Shown here: piece after piece, positions 1-7,625 of the stretch
Layout of the letters: each line of letters opens with the position of its first letter
Position numbering within the stretch: position 1 is the first letter of the stretch
Assembly: GCF_013004105.1 (NCBI RefSeq)
Contig: NZ_CP053085.1
Location: 2,356,001 to 2,420,000, forward strand
DNA length: 64,000 bases
Direction of reading: 5' to 3'
DNA from: Gemmatimonas groenlandica
GTDB lineage: Bacteria > Gemmatimonadota > Gemmatimonadetes > Gemmatimonadales > Gemmatimonadaceae
Translations under genes and position numbers: made by a program
The notes under the pieces: generated by a model
The model's input: only the letters and a program-made list of their open reading frames with translations
Told to the model about the DNA's origin: nothing
Databases searched by the model: none

Positions 1-1841
1 TCGGCCTCGGCGTACTTCCCGTCGGAGTACGCGATGGCGCCGATGTTGTTCAGCGTGCTACCCACGTCGGGGTGTTCACTCCCCAGCGACTGTTCCTGAC
101 GCTGCAGCGTGACTTTCCAGAGCGAGTCCGCCTGCGCATTCCGCTTCTGCGCGCGATACACCGCGGCGAGACCGCGCATATCACGCAGCGTGCGTGCATC
201 GTCCGGCGACCGAGCGACCGCATCGATCGCCAAGACCCGCTGATACAACGACTCCGCTTCCGTGAGACGCGTTTGCCGCATCCGCAACGCCGCCATCATC
301 GAAAGCGTCGTGGCCAGGTCGGCGTGCAGCGGTCCCAGCGCGCGCTCGCGGATGCGCTGGGCGCGCATGAGATAGCCGTCGGCGACATCGAGTTCGCCAC
401 GATCACGCGTGAGCTCGCCCAGCGACGTGAGCGTTTCGCCAAGGAGCACATCGTCGGGACCGAGCAGGCGTTCGCGCGTGCGCAGCACGTCTTCCAGCAG
501 CACGCGCGCCTCGACGTATTTGCCGAGTGAGGTCTGCACAGTGCCCATGGTTTGCATGAGCCGCGCTTGCAACAGTGGCTGCGACGAAAGGTCGGTGGAT
601 ACACGACGGATGCCCTGTTCGAGTAGCGCCTGTGCCGTCATGTTCTGACGCCGCTGCACGTTGGGATCCGACTGCCGGAACAGATTCACCATGAAGTCGG
701 CGACTTCCTTCGCCGCTTCCGCCTCACTCGCGGCCAGCTGCTCGGCACGACGAGCACGCACCAGCCCCACCGCGGCCATGACGCTGCTCGTGACCACCAA
801 CAACGAGGCGACGCCCGCCGTGATCACGCCCACGCGATGCCGCCGCACGAACTTCTCTACGCGGTATCGTGTGCTCGGCGGACGTGCGGTGACCGGCTCG
901 TTGGCCAGATGGCGACGGATATCGGCGGCCAACGCATTGGCCGTTTCATAGCGCTGCGACCGATCGGTGTGCATCGCCTTCATGACGATCCAGTCGAGAT
1001 CGCCGCGCAGCGCCCGCTTGAGATGACGCGCGTCGGTGCGACGTCGACTCGCGATCGTCTCGCTGAGGGCCGCTGCGGTGGCGAGTCCGACACTCGGGGT
1101 CGGCGGGCTCGTATCGCCACTCACCAGGCGCGCCAGAAACTGGTGTAGTCCCACTTCGGCCGGGTCGATCGGGAGGTGCCCCACGAGTAACTCGTACAGC
1201 ATGACGCCCAGCGAGTAGATGTCCGCTCGGGTGTCCACGTCCATCGACGCGTTGCTCGCCTGCTCCGGACTCATGTAGGCCACGGTCCCCATGGCAAAAC
1301 CCGCCATGGTCTTCGCCACCACCTCGGGGCCCTGTGGTCCGAGCGCCTTGGCGATACCGAAGTCGATGATCTTCGGCTGCGGGTGGCCGTCCTCGTCGGT
1401 GACGAGGATGTTGGACGGCTTGAGGTCGCGGTGCACGACACCCTTCTGGTGTGCGTGCTGGACCGCTTCACAGATCCCGACGAACAACTGCAGCCGATCG
1501 CGCACATTCAGACGGCGCGCATCGCAAAACTCGGTGAGCGGTAGGCCGCGTACGAGCTCCATGGCGAAGTACGGCTGCCCGGTTTCGCTGCTGCCGGCGT
1601 GCAGCACGCGCGCGATACCGGGATGATTCATCACCGCCAGCGCGCGCCGCTCCGCGTCGAAGCGCGCGAGCACATCGCGCGTATCGTCGAGCATGGTGCG
1701 CACCAGCTTTAGCGCAACGCGACGCCGGACCGGTTCGGTTTCCTCCGCTTCGTATACCACACCCATGCCGCCTTCACCGAGCAGCTGGATGATATGGTAC
1801 GGGCCGATGCGCGCGGGATGCAGCGTCCTGCTAGCCATCAT
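1..1841 (-). CDS. Membrane Ser/Thr protein kinase with C-terminal TPRs, 3' truncated by window edge
   Basis: PknB-type protein kinase, read on the minus strand from the tandem ATG at 1841/1838; the C-terminus lies beyond position 1. All kinase motifs are visible: glycine loop GEGGMG (residues 22-27), VALK lysine K45, HRDLKPSN (catalytic D139) and DFG (D160), then an APE-like MSPEQ. After the kinase domain (about 12-285) comes one hydrophobic segment near 310-330 and then helical repeats of the tetratricopeptide type, with motifs such as LGPDDVLLGETLTSLGEL and LGSEHPDVGSTLNNIGAI. This is the usual layout of transmembrane Pkn receptors whose extracytoplasmic TPRs bind partners. The gene lies 16 bp downstream of the secreted-protein gene ending at 1858, so the three minus-strand genes here may be co-transcribed. 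The substrate is unknown. Confidence 0.93.
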   Translation of the reverse strand, partial: MMASRTLHPARIGPYHIIQLLGEGGMGVVYEAEETEPVRRRVALKLVRTMLDDTRDVLARFDAERRALAVMNHPGIARVLHAGSSETGQPYFAMELVRGLPLTEFCDARRLNVRDRLQLFVGICEAVQHAHQKGVVHRDLKPSNILVTDEDGHPQPKIIDFGIAKALGPQGPEVVAKTMAGFAMGTVAYMSPEQASNASMDVDTRADIYSLGVMLYELLVGHLPIDPAEVGLHQFLARLVSGDTSPPTPSVGLATAAALSETIASRRRTDARHLKRALRGDLDWIVMKAMHTDRSQRYETANALAADIRRHLANEPVTARPPSTRYRVEKFVRRHRVGVITAGVASLLVVTSSVMAAVGLVRARRAEQLAASEAEAAKEVADFMVNLFRQSDPNVQRRQNMTAQALLEQGIRRVSTDLSSQPLLQARLMQTMGTVQTSLGKYVEARVLLEDVLRTRERLLGPDDVLLGETLTSLGELTRDRGELDVADGYLMRAQRIRERALGPLHADLATTLSMMAALRMRQTRLTEAESLYQRVLAIDAVARSPDDARTLRDMRGLAAVYRAQKRNAQADSLWKVTLQRQEQSLGSEHPDVGSTLNNIGAIAYSDGKYAEA

Positions 1842-1857
1842 GTTCGCAAGTGCGACA

Positions 1858-2286
1858 TCAGTTCACGATGATGTCGGGGTCGATGACGACGCGCACCGAA
1901 TCGCCGGTGGTACCGTTGCTGCAGGCCACCCGCACATCGTATCGATAGTCGCCATCCCTGTTCTTGATCTTCCCCTTGCCGTTCCCGTTGAGTGGCGGGG
2001 TTTGATCGAATGGCCACAGCGCCGGCGATTGCTGCGTCACCGATATCGCCGCTCCCGTCGTCGACAACGGGACAAACACGACTTCGCCTTGCTTCTTCAT
2101 GTACAACACCCACTTGTCCACCTTCACATCGATCTGTTGGCCATTGGTGCAATTCGCCGTAATCGTCACCGTGTCCGCCATTTTGGATGCGATACGCACA
2201 CCGTTAGCGGGACCCTGACATGCCGAGATACCGATCGTGGTCGCGATTATCGATCCGGACACCATCCACTTTATCGTGCTCCTCAT
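1858..2286 (-). CDS. Putative lipoprotein, paralogue of the upstream gene
   Basis: 142-residue exported protein of unknown function. The start at 2286 is chosen because GGAGG sits about 6 bases upstream; an ATG at 2300-2302 would add five residues and overlap that Shine-Dalgarno. The N-terminus is a signal peptide ending in a lipobox-like GISAC. The protein shares a layout with the neighbour at 2346-2774: a Thr/Val-rich strand ending in a Cys, a Trp-Pro-Phe segment (LWPFDQTPP here), a tyrosine-basic YRYDVRVAC segment and an almost identical ending (VVIDPDIIVN). This indicates a tandem duplication. It is probably a small beta-sandwich with one disulfide. Its position just upstream of the receptor kinase suggests, without proof, an extracytoplasmic role linked to that kinase. 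Confidence 0.8.
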   Translation of the reverse strand: MRSTIKWMVSGSIIATTIGISACQGPANGVRIASKMADTVTITANCTNGQQIDVKVDKWVLYMKKQGEVVFVPLSTTGAAISVTQQSPALWPFDQTPPLNGNGKGKIKNRDGDYRYDVRVACSNGTTGDSVRVVIDPDIIVN

Positions 2287-2345
2287 CCGAGCCTCCGTCA
2301 TCTCATTGTTGGGAAACTACCTGCCGCTAGGACACACCACTCGAC

Positions 2346-2774
2346 TCAGTTGACGATCACGTCCGGATCAATGATCACCGTATCCGGCGGATTATTTCCT
2401 GCCTGGCAGACCAGTTGAATGTTGTACTTATAGCCACCGCGGCTGTTGGGCCGCATTCTGTTCGCGCGCGCCGGCTGTCCCTTCGCCGCGTTGAACGGGC
2501 CACGCGACGGGAAGGGCCAGCCGCTCGTCGCCTTTGGCGTGACCGAGATGTTGTCGCTGTTCGCGTTGGCCGCGATGACCCACTCGATTTCATCATCCTG
2601 CTGCAGTCGCACATTCCACGGACTGACGGTGACTTCCGTCGAGTTCGGACCGGCGCAGCGAGCACTCACCGTCACTTGTACCGTGGCGCGTGACGGCCAC
2701 GGCCTGGCCGCCACGACAACGGCCGCCGCCAGTAGTATCCCGCCAACGCCTAAAGTCCATCGTGCCGTGCGCAT
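2346..2774 (-). CDS. Secreted protein, paralogue of the downstream gene
   Basis: 142-residue protein with an N-terminal hydrophobic segment (LGVGGILLAAAVVVAA) that acts as a signal peptide or single anchor. No known domain was recognised. Shared features with the product of 1858-2286 are a conserved Cys after VTVSA, a GWPFPSRGPFNA segment matching LWPFDQTPP, YKYNIQLVC matching YRYDVRVAC, and the terminal IIDPDVIVN. The two genes are separated by 59 bp and run towards the Ser/Thr kinase. No terminator is visible between them. The 111 bp upstream (2775-2885) separates it from the hydroxylase operon and probably holds its promoter, though no clear -35/-10 was found. Confidence 0.78.
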   Translation of the reverse strand: MRTARWTLGVGGILLAAAVVVAARPWPSRATVQVTVSARCAGPNSTEVTVSPWNVRLQQDDEIEWVIAANANSDNISVTPKATSGWPFPSRGPFNAAKGQPARANRMRPNSRGGYKYNIQLVCQAGNNPPDTVIIDPDVIVN

Positions 2775-2885
2775 AGCGCTCCCAGTAGTGCACTAAATGT
2801 GATAGTCGGTACGTGGGTAGCTTGGACAGCCACCTGGTAACGCGCAAGTGCGACACCGGCTACCGTTGCTCCCAGCGCCACCGCG

Positions 2886-5258
2886 TTACGCGCCGCCCCG
2901 TACTCCATCCACCGCCCGGGTCTGCCATCCGGTCAGCTGCTTGCCCACCGGCAACTGGCGCACGCGCACGCCCGTCGCGGCGAAGATCGCGTTCGCGATC
3001 GCCCCACCGGCCGGCGGTACGCCCGGCTCGCCGATGCCGCCCGGCAGCCCTTCACTCGTCACCAGGTGCACATCGACCACGTGCGGCGCCGCCCGCATGC
3101 GCGTCACGCCGTAGTCGCGATAGTTCGACTGTACCACTTTGCCGCCGGCGAACGTCACCTCGCTCGTGAGCAGGTTGCTCATCGCCATGATCAGCGCGCC
3201 TTCCATCTGCGCGCGCGCACGATCGGGATTCGCGATAAAGCCGGCATCGACGGCCACCGTGGTCTTCGGCACCAGTACCGTACCGTCGGGTAGCACCTCG
3301 ACGTCCACTACCATCGCCACGTACGACAAAAAGCTGCGATGAATCGCGATACCGCGGCCCTTGCCGCGCGGCAACTTGGCGCCGCGCCATCCGCTTTTTT
3401 CGACGGCCAGCTCCACTACGCGGCGTGCCCGCGCACTGTCGAGGGGGTGATCGACCCACGTCGCACCGTAGTTGCTGGCCGGTGCCACCAAGCCCGCCTT
3501 GGACAGGTCCACTACGCGATCGGCGCCTAGCAAGCCGAGCAGGAAATCCGCCGGGTCTTTTTTCGCCGCGTACGCCAGCTCATCGACGAACGAGCCGATC
3601 GCGAAACCGTGATGGATCGCGTTCACGCTGCGATACCAGCCAATGCGCGTGTGCGCGACGGCCGGACAGATCTCGACGCTCATGTTCGGAATGTCGAACG
3701 GAATATCGCTCGCGCCATTCGTCAATTCATCCGGCTCGGCACCCGGCACGTTCGGCGCAAACGTGGCGCCGATGGCCGGATACGCCGAGCGATGCAACCA
3801 CGCCGTCACCTTCCCGTTCGCGTCGAGACCCGCCTCGAGACGATGCGCCGCCACCGAGTGCAGATACGAATTGCGGAGATCATCCTCGCGCGTCCACTGC
3901 ACGCGCACGGGAGCGCCGATCTCGCGCGACAGAAATGCCGCTTCACAGATGAAATCCGGCTTGGATTTGCGGCCGAATCCTCCACCCAGCAGCGTGACGT
4001 GCACGGCGACGTTCGCGGCATCGACCTTGAGGTACTGCGCCACGGTGTTGCGCGCATCCTGCGGCGACTGCGTGGGCGCCCAGATCTCGACCTTGCCGTT
4101 GGCCACGTGTGCCAAGGCCGCCACTGGCTCCATCTGCGCATGCGACAAGTGCGGCATGTAGTACTCCGCCGTCACGCGCTTCGTCGCCCCGGCCAGCGCC
4201 TTCGGCACGTCACCGACGGCGCGCCCCGCCTTGCCCGGTGCACGGACCGACGAGAGCAACGTCGCCTTATACGCCGTGCTGTCGTACGTCGCGTTGGCTC
4301 CGTTGTCCCACGTGATGCGCAAGGCGTCACGACCGCGGATTGCCGCCCACGTGTTCTTTGCGATCACCGCCACACCGCCCAGCGGGAAGAACGCGCTCGG
4401 CACCGGGGTTTCGGGAATACGCACCACCTTCTCCACGCCCGGCACCTTCAGCGCGAGACTGTCGTCGACACTCACCACCTTGCCCCCCCACACCGGTGGC
4501 CGACTGATCACCGCCACCTTCATTCCCGGCAGGGTGACGTCCGCACCGTACATCGCTGTGCCCGTCGTCATCGGCACCAGATCGACTGACGGCATCCGCT
4601 TGCCTTCCCAGCGTCGCTCACTCGGCGACTTGATACGCACGCGCTCCTTCGCCGGCATCGGGATCGTGCGCGCTGTGGTCACCAGCGACGCGTACGACTT
4701 CGTGCGGCCGCTCGCGGTGTGCACCACGGCGCCGTTGCGGGCTCGCACCTCACCGCTCGCCACGCCCCACTCTTTGGCGGCCGCATCCTCCAGCAACGCG
4801 CGCACAGTGGCGCCCGCATTGCGATACGCGGGAAGAAAATCACGGATACTGGTGGAGCCGTCGGTGTTCTGATTCCCGTACTTCTTGTCGTCGCCGAGCG
4901 CCTGCTCCACGCGACACATGGCCCAGTCGGCCTCCATCTCATCGGCGATGATCATCGGCATCGTCGTGCGGATACCCTGCCCCATCTCCGAGCGATGACA
5001 CATGATCGTGATGCGACCGTCGTCGCCCAGACGCACGTAGGCATGCGGCTCCCACGGTTCCGCCTTCGGCGCGAGCAGTCCGTCCGCCGCCTCGAGGCGA
5101 CGCACGCCCATCGTACTAGCCGCCACGAGCAACCCGCCCATGCCCAGCAGCTTCATGAAGTCGCGACGATGCGTGTCCAACACGCCGCTCGATGATGCGT
5201 CCGCGACCGTCGGTTCGGTCGGCACCGTGATCCACGGCAGTCTCTGCTTCGCGCTCAT
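2886..5258 (-). CDS. Molybdopterin-binding large subunit of an isoquinoline 1-oxidoreductase-like hydroxylase
   Basis: 790-residue subunit of the xanthine dehydrogenase/aldehyde oxidoreductase superfamily, closest in layout to IorB. It binds the molybdenum cofactor and hydroxylates a substrate such as an N-heterocycle or aldehyde with water-derived oxygen, passing electrons to the FeS subunit. A twin-arginine signal ([10 protein letters not shown]) near residue 35 implies folded export by Tat. Cofactor-contacting motifs include [13 protein letters not shown] and, near the C-terminus, [10 protein letters not shown], whose Glu is the catalytic base in this superfamily. The start at 5258 overlaps the upstream stop by ATGA; the longer reading frame up to 5600 is only the shifted frame of the partner gene. 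No third (FAD) subunit is present, as is typical for IorAB-type enzymes that donate electrons to cytochromes. The substrate cannot be read from sequence. Confidence 0.92.
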   Translation of the reverse strand: MSAKQRLPWITVPTEPTVADASSSGVLDTHRRDFMKLLGMGGLLVAASTMGVRRLEAADGLLAPKAEPWEPHAYVRLGDDGRITIMCHRSEMGQGIRTTMPMIIADEMEADWAMCRVEQALGDDKKYGNQNTDGSTSIRDFLPAYRNAGATVRALLEDAAAKEWGVASGEVRARNGAVVHTASGRTKSYASLVTTARTIPMPAKERVRIKSPSERRWEGKRMPSVDLVPMTTGTAMYGADVTLPGMKVAVISRPPVWGGKVVSVDDSLALKVPGVEKVVRIPETPVPSAFFPLGGVAVIAKNTWAAIRGRDALRITWDNGANATYDSTAYKATLLSSVRAPGKAGRAVGDVPKALAGATKRVTAEYYMPHLSHAQMEPVAALAHVANGKVEIWAPTQSPQDARNTVAQYLKVDAANVAVHVTLLGGGFGRKSKPDFICEAAFLSREIGAPVRVQWTREDDLRNSYLHSVAAHRLEAGLDANGKVTAWLHRSAYPAIGATFAPNVPGAEPDELTNGASDIPFDIPNMSVEICPAVAHTRIGWYRSVNAIHHGFAIGSFVDELAYAAKKDPADFLLGLLGADRVVDLSKAGLVAPASNYGATWVDHPLDSARARRVVELAVEKSGWRGAKLPRGKGRGIAIHRSFLSYVAMVVDVEVLPDGTVLVPKTTVAVDAGFIANPDRARAQMEGALIMAMSNLLTSEVTFAGGKVVQSNYRDYGVTRMRAAPHVVDVHLVTSEGLPGGIGEPGVPPAGGAIANAIFAATGVRVRQLPVGKQLTGWQTRAVDGVRGGA

Positions 5259-5779
5259 CGTGTCGCCTCCGCCGCCGCCTTGATCGCCGCACGAATGCGG
5301 GGATAGGTCCCGCAGCGGCAGATGTGGCCGTTCATCGCGGTGTCGATATCCGCATCGGTCGGCGAGGCGTTGCGCGAGAGCAGCGTGGCCGCCTGCATGA
5401 TCTGACCGCTCTGGCAGAACCCGCACTGCGGCACGTCGATCTCGCGCCACGCCACTTGCAGCGGATGCGCGCCGGTCGGATGCAGCCCCTCGATGGTGGT
5501 CACCGTCGCATCCGCGAGTGACTGCATGCGTCGCTGACAGGCGCGAACCGGCGCCCCATTCACATGCACCGTGCAGGCACCGCACTGCGAGATGCCGCAC
5601 CCGTATTTGGTACCCGTGAGTGCAAGCTCATCGCGCAGATACCACAACAAGGGCATTGTCGGGTCGCCGTCGAACGTACGACGGGCACCGTTGATAGTGA
5701 CAGAGATAGGGGCGATGCTCACGGCGGCTCCACAGGCGAAGGTCGGCGACACACGCGTACCGACAGATTCTGTCGACAC
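5255..5779 (-). CDS. [2Fe-2S] small subunit of the isoquinoline 1-oxidoreductase-like hydroxylase
   Basis: IorA-type ferredoxin subunit carrying two [2Fe-2S] clusters. The plant-type cluster motif [14 protein letters not shown] is in the N-terminal half and the second cluster motif, [10 protein letters not shown] with ICRCG, is in the C-terminal half. It shuttles electrons from the molybdenum centre of the downstream subunit to an outside acceptor. Its stop overlaps the next start by 4 bp, so the two subunits are translationally coupled. Family members usually begin right at the [10 protein letters not shown] strand; a GTG at 5722 with GGAG in front matches that, so the first 19 residues from the ATG at 5779 may not be translated. 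The divergent lipoprotein gene starts 67 bp away, and this gap should hold both promoters. Confidence 0.92.
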   Translation of the reverse strand: MSTESVGTRVSPTFACGAAVSIAPISVTINGARRTFDGDPTMPLLWYLRDELALTGTKYGCGISQCGACTVHVNGAPVRACQRRMQSLADATVTTIEGLHPTGAHPLQVAWREIDVPQCGFCQSGQIMQAATLLSRNASPTDADIDTAMNGHICRCGTYPRIRAAIKAAAEATR

Positions 5780-5846
5780 ATCGCACGAAGCGTTAGGGGT
5801 CGTTCGGGGGGCCGAACCTCAGGTGGCTTTTCGGGTATCTTCTGTC

Positions 5847-6275
5847 ATGCGCACCTTGCCCTGCCGCCTTGCTGTCGCCGCCGCCTTCCTCGCCCCGTTC
5901 GCGACGGCGTGCCATTCCAGCCCGAGTGAAGCCGCACCCATCGTGAACGGCGCATCACAGGCCGTCCGCTCGGGCCAAGAGGTGCACCCCACCGGCAGCG
6001 ACGCGTTTGGCATCGCCCTCCTCTCGGTCGAGCAGGATTCCCGCTGTCCCCGCGCGGTGGTGTGCGTCTCGGCCGGAACCGCCGACGTTGTGGTGGGCTA
6101 CCGGTTCGGCATGGGCCCCACGGTTCCTGTCCGTCTCCGTTGGGGTGCGGCACCCCGGGATACCACGATCGGCGCGGTACGTGTCGTGTTCGACTCGCTC
6201 ACGCCGTATCCAGCGGTGCCGGGTCCGTTGCTGCCCCAGGACCGCTACACCGCCTGGCTGTCGTTCAAGCAGTAA
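5847..6275 (+). CDS. Small putative lipoprotein
   Basis: 142-residue exported protein of unknown function. The chosen ATG gives a standard signal peptide (MRTLPCRLAVAAAFLAPF) ending in lipobox FATAC, so it is probably lipidated. The remainder is a predicted beta-rich domain with two cysteines close together (DSRCPRAVVCV) and a Pro-rich end. Conserved-looking segments (CPRAVVCVSAG...VVGY...LTPYP) resemble small secreted proteins common in Gemmatimonadota and Myxococcota, but no named family is claimed. It is transcribed divergently from the iorAB-like pair and ends 9 bp from the convergent R2lox gene, so it is probably a single-gene unit. Reading frames upstream of the ATG in the same phase are not supported by signal-peptide logic. 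Confidence 0.75.
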   Translation: MRTLPCRLAVAAAFLAPFATACHSSPSEAAPIVNGASQAVRSGQEVHPTGSDAFGIALLSVEQDSRCPRAVVCVSAGTADVVVGYRFGMGPTVPVRLRWGAAPRDTTIGAVRVVFDSLTPYPAVPGPLLPQDRYTAWLSFKQ

Positions 6276-6284
6276 GCCGCCTGC

Positions 6285-7625
6285 TCAGTCCTTCACGCCC
6301 ACCGGAACCCCCTGCGCGCGTGCGCGCTCCAGCCGCTCCAGACGCCGCGCCGCTTGCGTCATGGCGTGCTCCACAAAGGGGGCCGGACTTAACCCAAACG
6401 GAACGGCGTGCGCCGGATACGCGGCAAACGCCTCCGTAATCACCGCAATGGCGGGATCCATCAGCTCGTTTATCGTCGCGGCGATCACATCCCATACCGG
6501 AGCGCCGTGCGCTATGCCGAGGCGCGAGAGCAAATACAAGCCGTACGCGATATGGCGAGACTCGTCAAGTTTGAGCAGGCCGGTCATCTGCTGCATGCCC
6601 GGCAGAATACCTCGTGTCGTGAGTACGTCGTGAAACACATGGTACCCCGTTTCGGCCAGCACCCCTTCGACGATCATGTTGTAGGTGGCAGACGCCCGAG
6701 CCTGCGTCATAGGCGACTGATCGTGGCGCAGCGCCTGCATGCCCCGCGGAAGCGCCTCGCTGAAGATCGTGTGATACGCCGGTGTGTGATACCGCGCCAG
6801 ATTCGTATCGAGAGCGCCCACCGCGTGGAGAAACCGATGCATCCCTTCCACGTGCTTCGCTTCTTCCCACACGAATGAGGTGAGATACAGCTGTTCGTCG
6901 AGACGCCCCTCCTGCGACACGACATCGAGTAACGGCAGGATATCGATGACCACCGCCTCTTCACCGCCTTGGAAGAGCGTGGCGAGCCGTAACAGCAAGT
7001 CTCGCTCGTCGGGGGCCAGGGCACCCCAGTGCTCCCGGTCGGTGCTGAAATTGATGTCCGCCGGATTCCAGATCCCATGGCGCTTCGCCTTTTCCCACAA
7101 ACGGAGCGGCACGGAGTGCTCGGCCCACGCGTCAGGATCGAGACTCCGGAACTCCAGCCGACGCGGAACCACAGCCGCCACCGCGACGACGGACGGCACA
7201 GGAAGTATCGCACGTTCCCGCTCCGGTGGACTTATCGTGCGCACCACGTCAACCAGGGCGTTGGCCGCACCCACGTGCGGTAGCAACATCGGAAGCACTC
7301 CCTTGGCCAGTCGCAAATGCCCGCGCATCAGCGCGACCGTCGGAACCTCGTCGCCTCGCAATACTTTCAGCCACGCAGAGAGCGGGCCACTGATGACATA
7401 ACGTGACTGTCGGCGGTCTGCCGCCGTTGCCAAGCGGGCTGCGTGACAACGCCCGTGCGCCAGGTCGAGAAAGACGGCGACCGACGACGCGTCATCACCA
7501 GGTTCGGCGGTGCGTTCGAGGCAAACCGCCCCTTCCCACCGGCGGGCCGCGTCGCGGTATGGCACACTCGCTTCGAGGGCGGCGCCAAGAGCACGTGCCC
7601 ACTCGTCCGTGAAGAGATCGGTCAT
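6285..7625 (-). CDS. SCP2 lipid-binding domain fused to an R2-like ligand-binding oxidase (R2lox)
   Basis: 446-residue fusion. Residues 1-130 look like a bacterial SCP2 sterol/lipid carrier domain (LFTDEWA start, WEGAVCLE, DLAHGRCHAARL, ALMRGHLRL). Residues 155-440 are an R2lox, a ferritin-fold Mn/Fe oxidase that holds a long-chain fatty-acid ligand. All six expected metal ligands are present with family spacing: E223, E255, H258, E320, E355 and H358. The Val-Tyr pair that forms R2lox's characteristic ether crosslink (V71 and Y162 in the mycobacterial protein) aligns with V225 and Y315, five residues before E320. This fits R2lox better than a ribonucleotide reductase R2 subunit. The start overlaps the stop of the VCBS-cyclophilin gene by ATGA. 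No signal peptide is present, so it should be cytoplasmic. The substrate is unknown. Confidence 0.93.
   Translation of the reverse strand: MTDLFTDEWARALGAALEASVPYRDAARRWEGAVCLERTAEPGDDASSVAVFLDLAHGRCHAARLATAADRRQSRYVISGPLSAWLKVLRGDEVPTVALMRGHLRLAKGVLPMLLPHVGAANALVDVVRTISPPERERAILPVPSVVAVAAVVPRRLEFRSLDPDAWAEHSVPLRLWEKAKRHGIWNPADINFSTDREHWGALAPDERDLLLRLATLFQGGEEAVVIDILPLLDVVSQEGRLDEQLYLTSFVWEEAKHVEGMHRFLHAVGALDTNLARYHTPAYHTIFSEALPRGMQALRHDQSPMTQARASATYNMIVEGVLAETGYHVFHDVLTTRGILPGMQQMTGLLKLDESRHIAYGLYLLSRLGIAHGAPVWDVIAATINELMDPAIAVITEAFAAYPAHAVPFGLSPAPFVEHAMTQAARRLERLERARAQGVPVGVKD

Noticed and set aside
5259-5600. N-terminal extension of the molybdopterin subunit to 5600
   Set aside because: That stretch is the shifted frame of the [2Fe-2S] subunit gene. 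The Tat signal and ATGA overlap fix the start at 5258.
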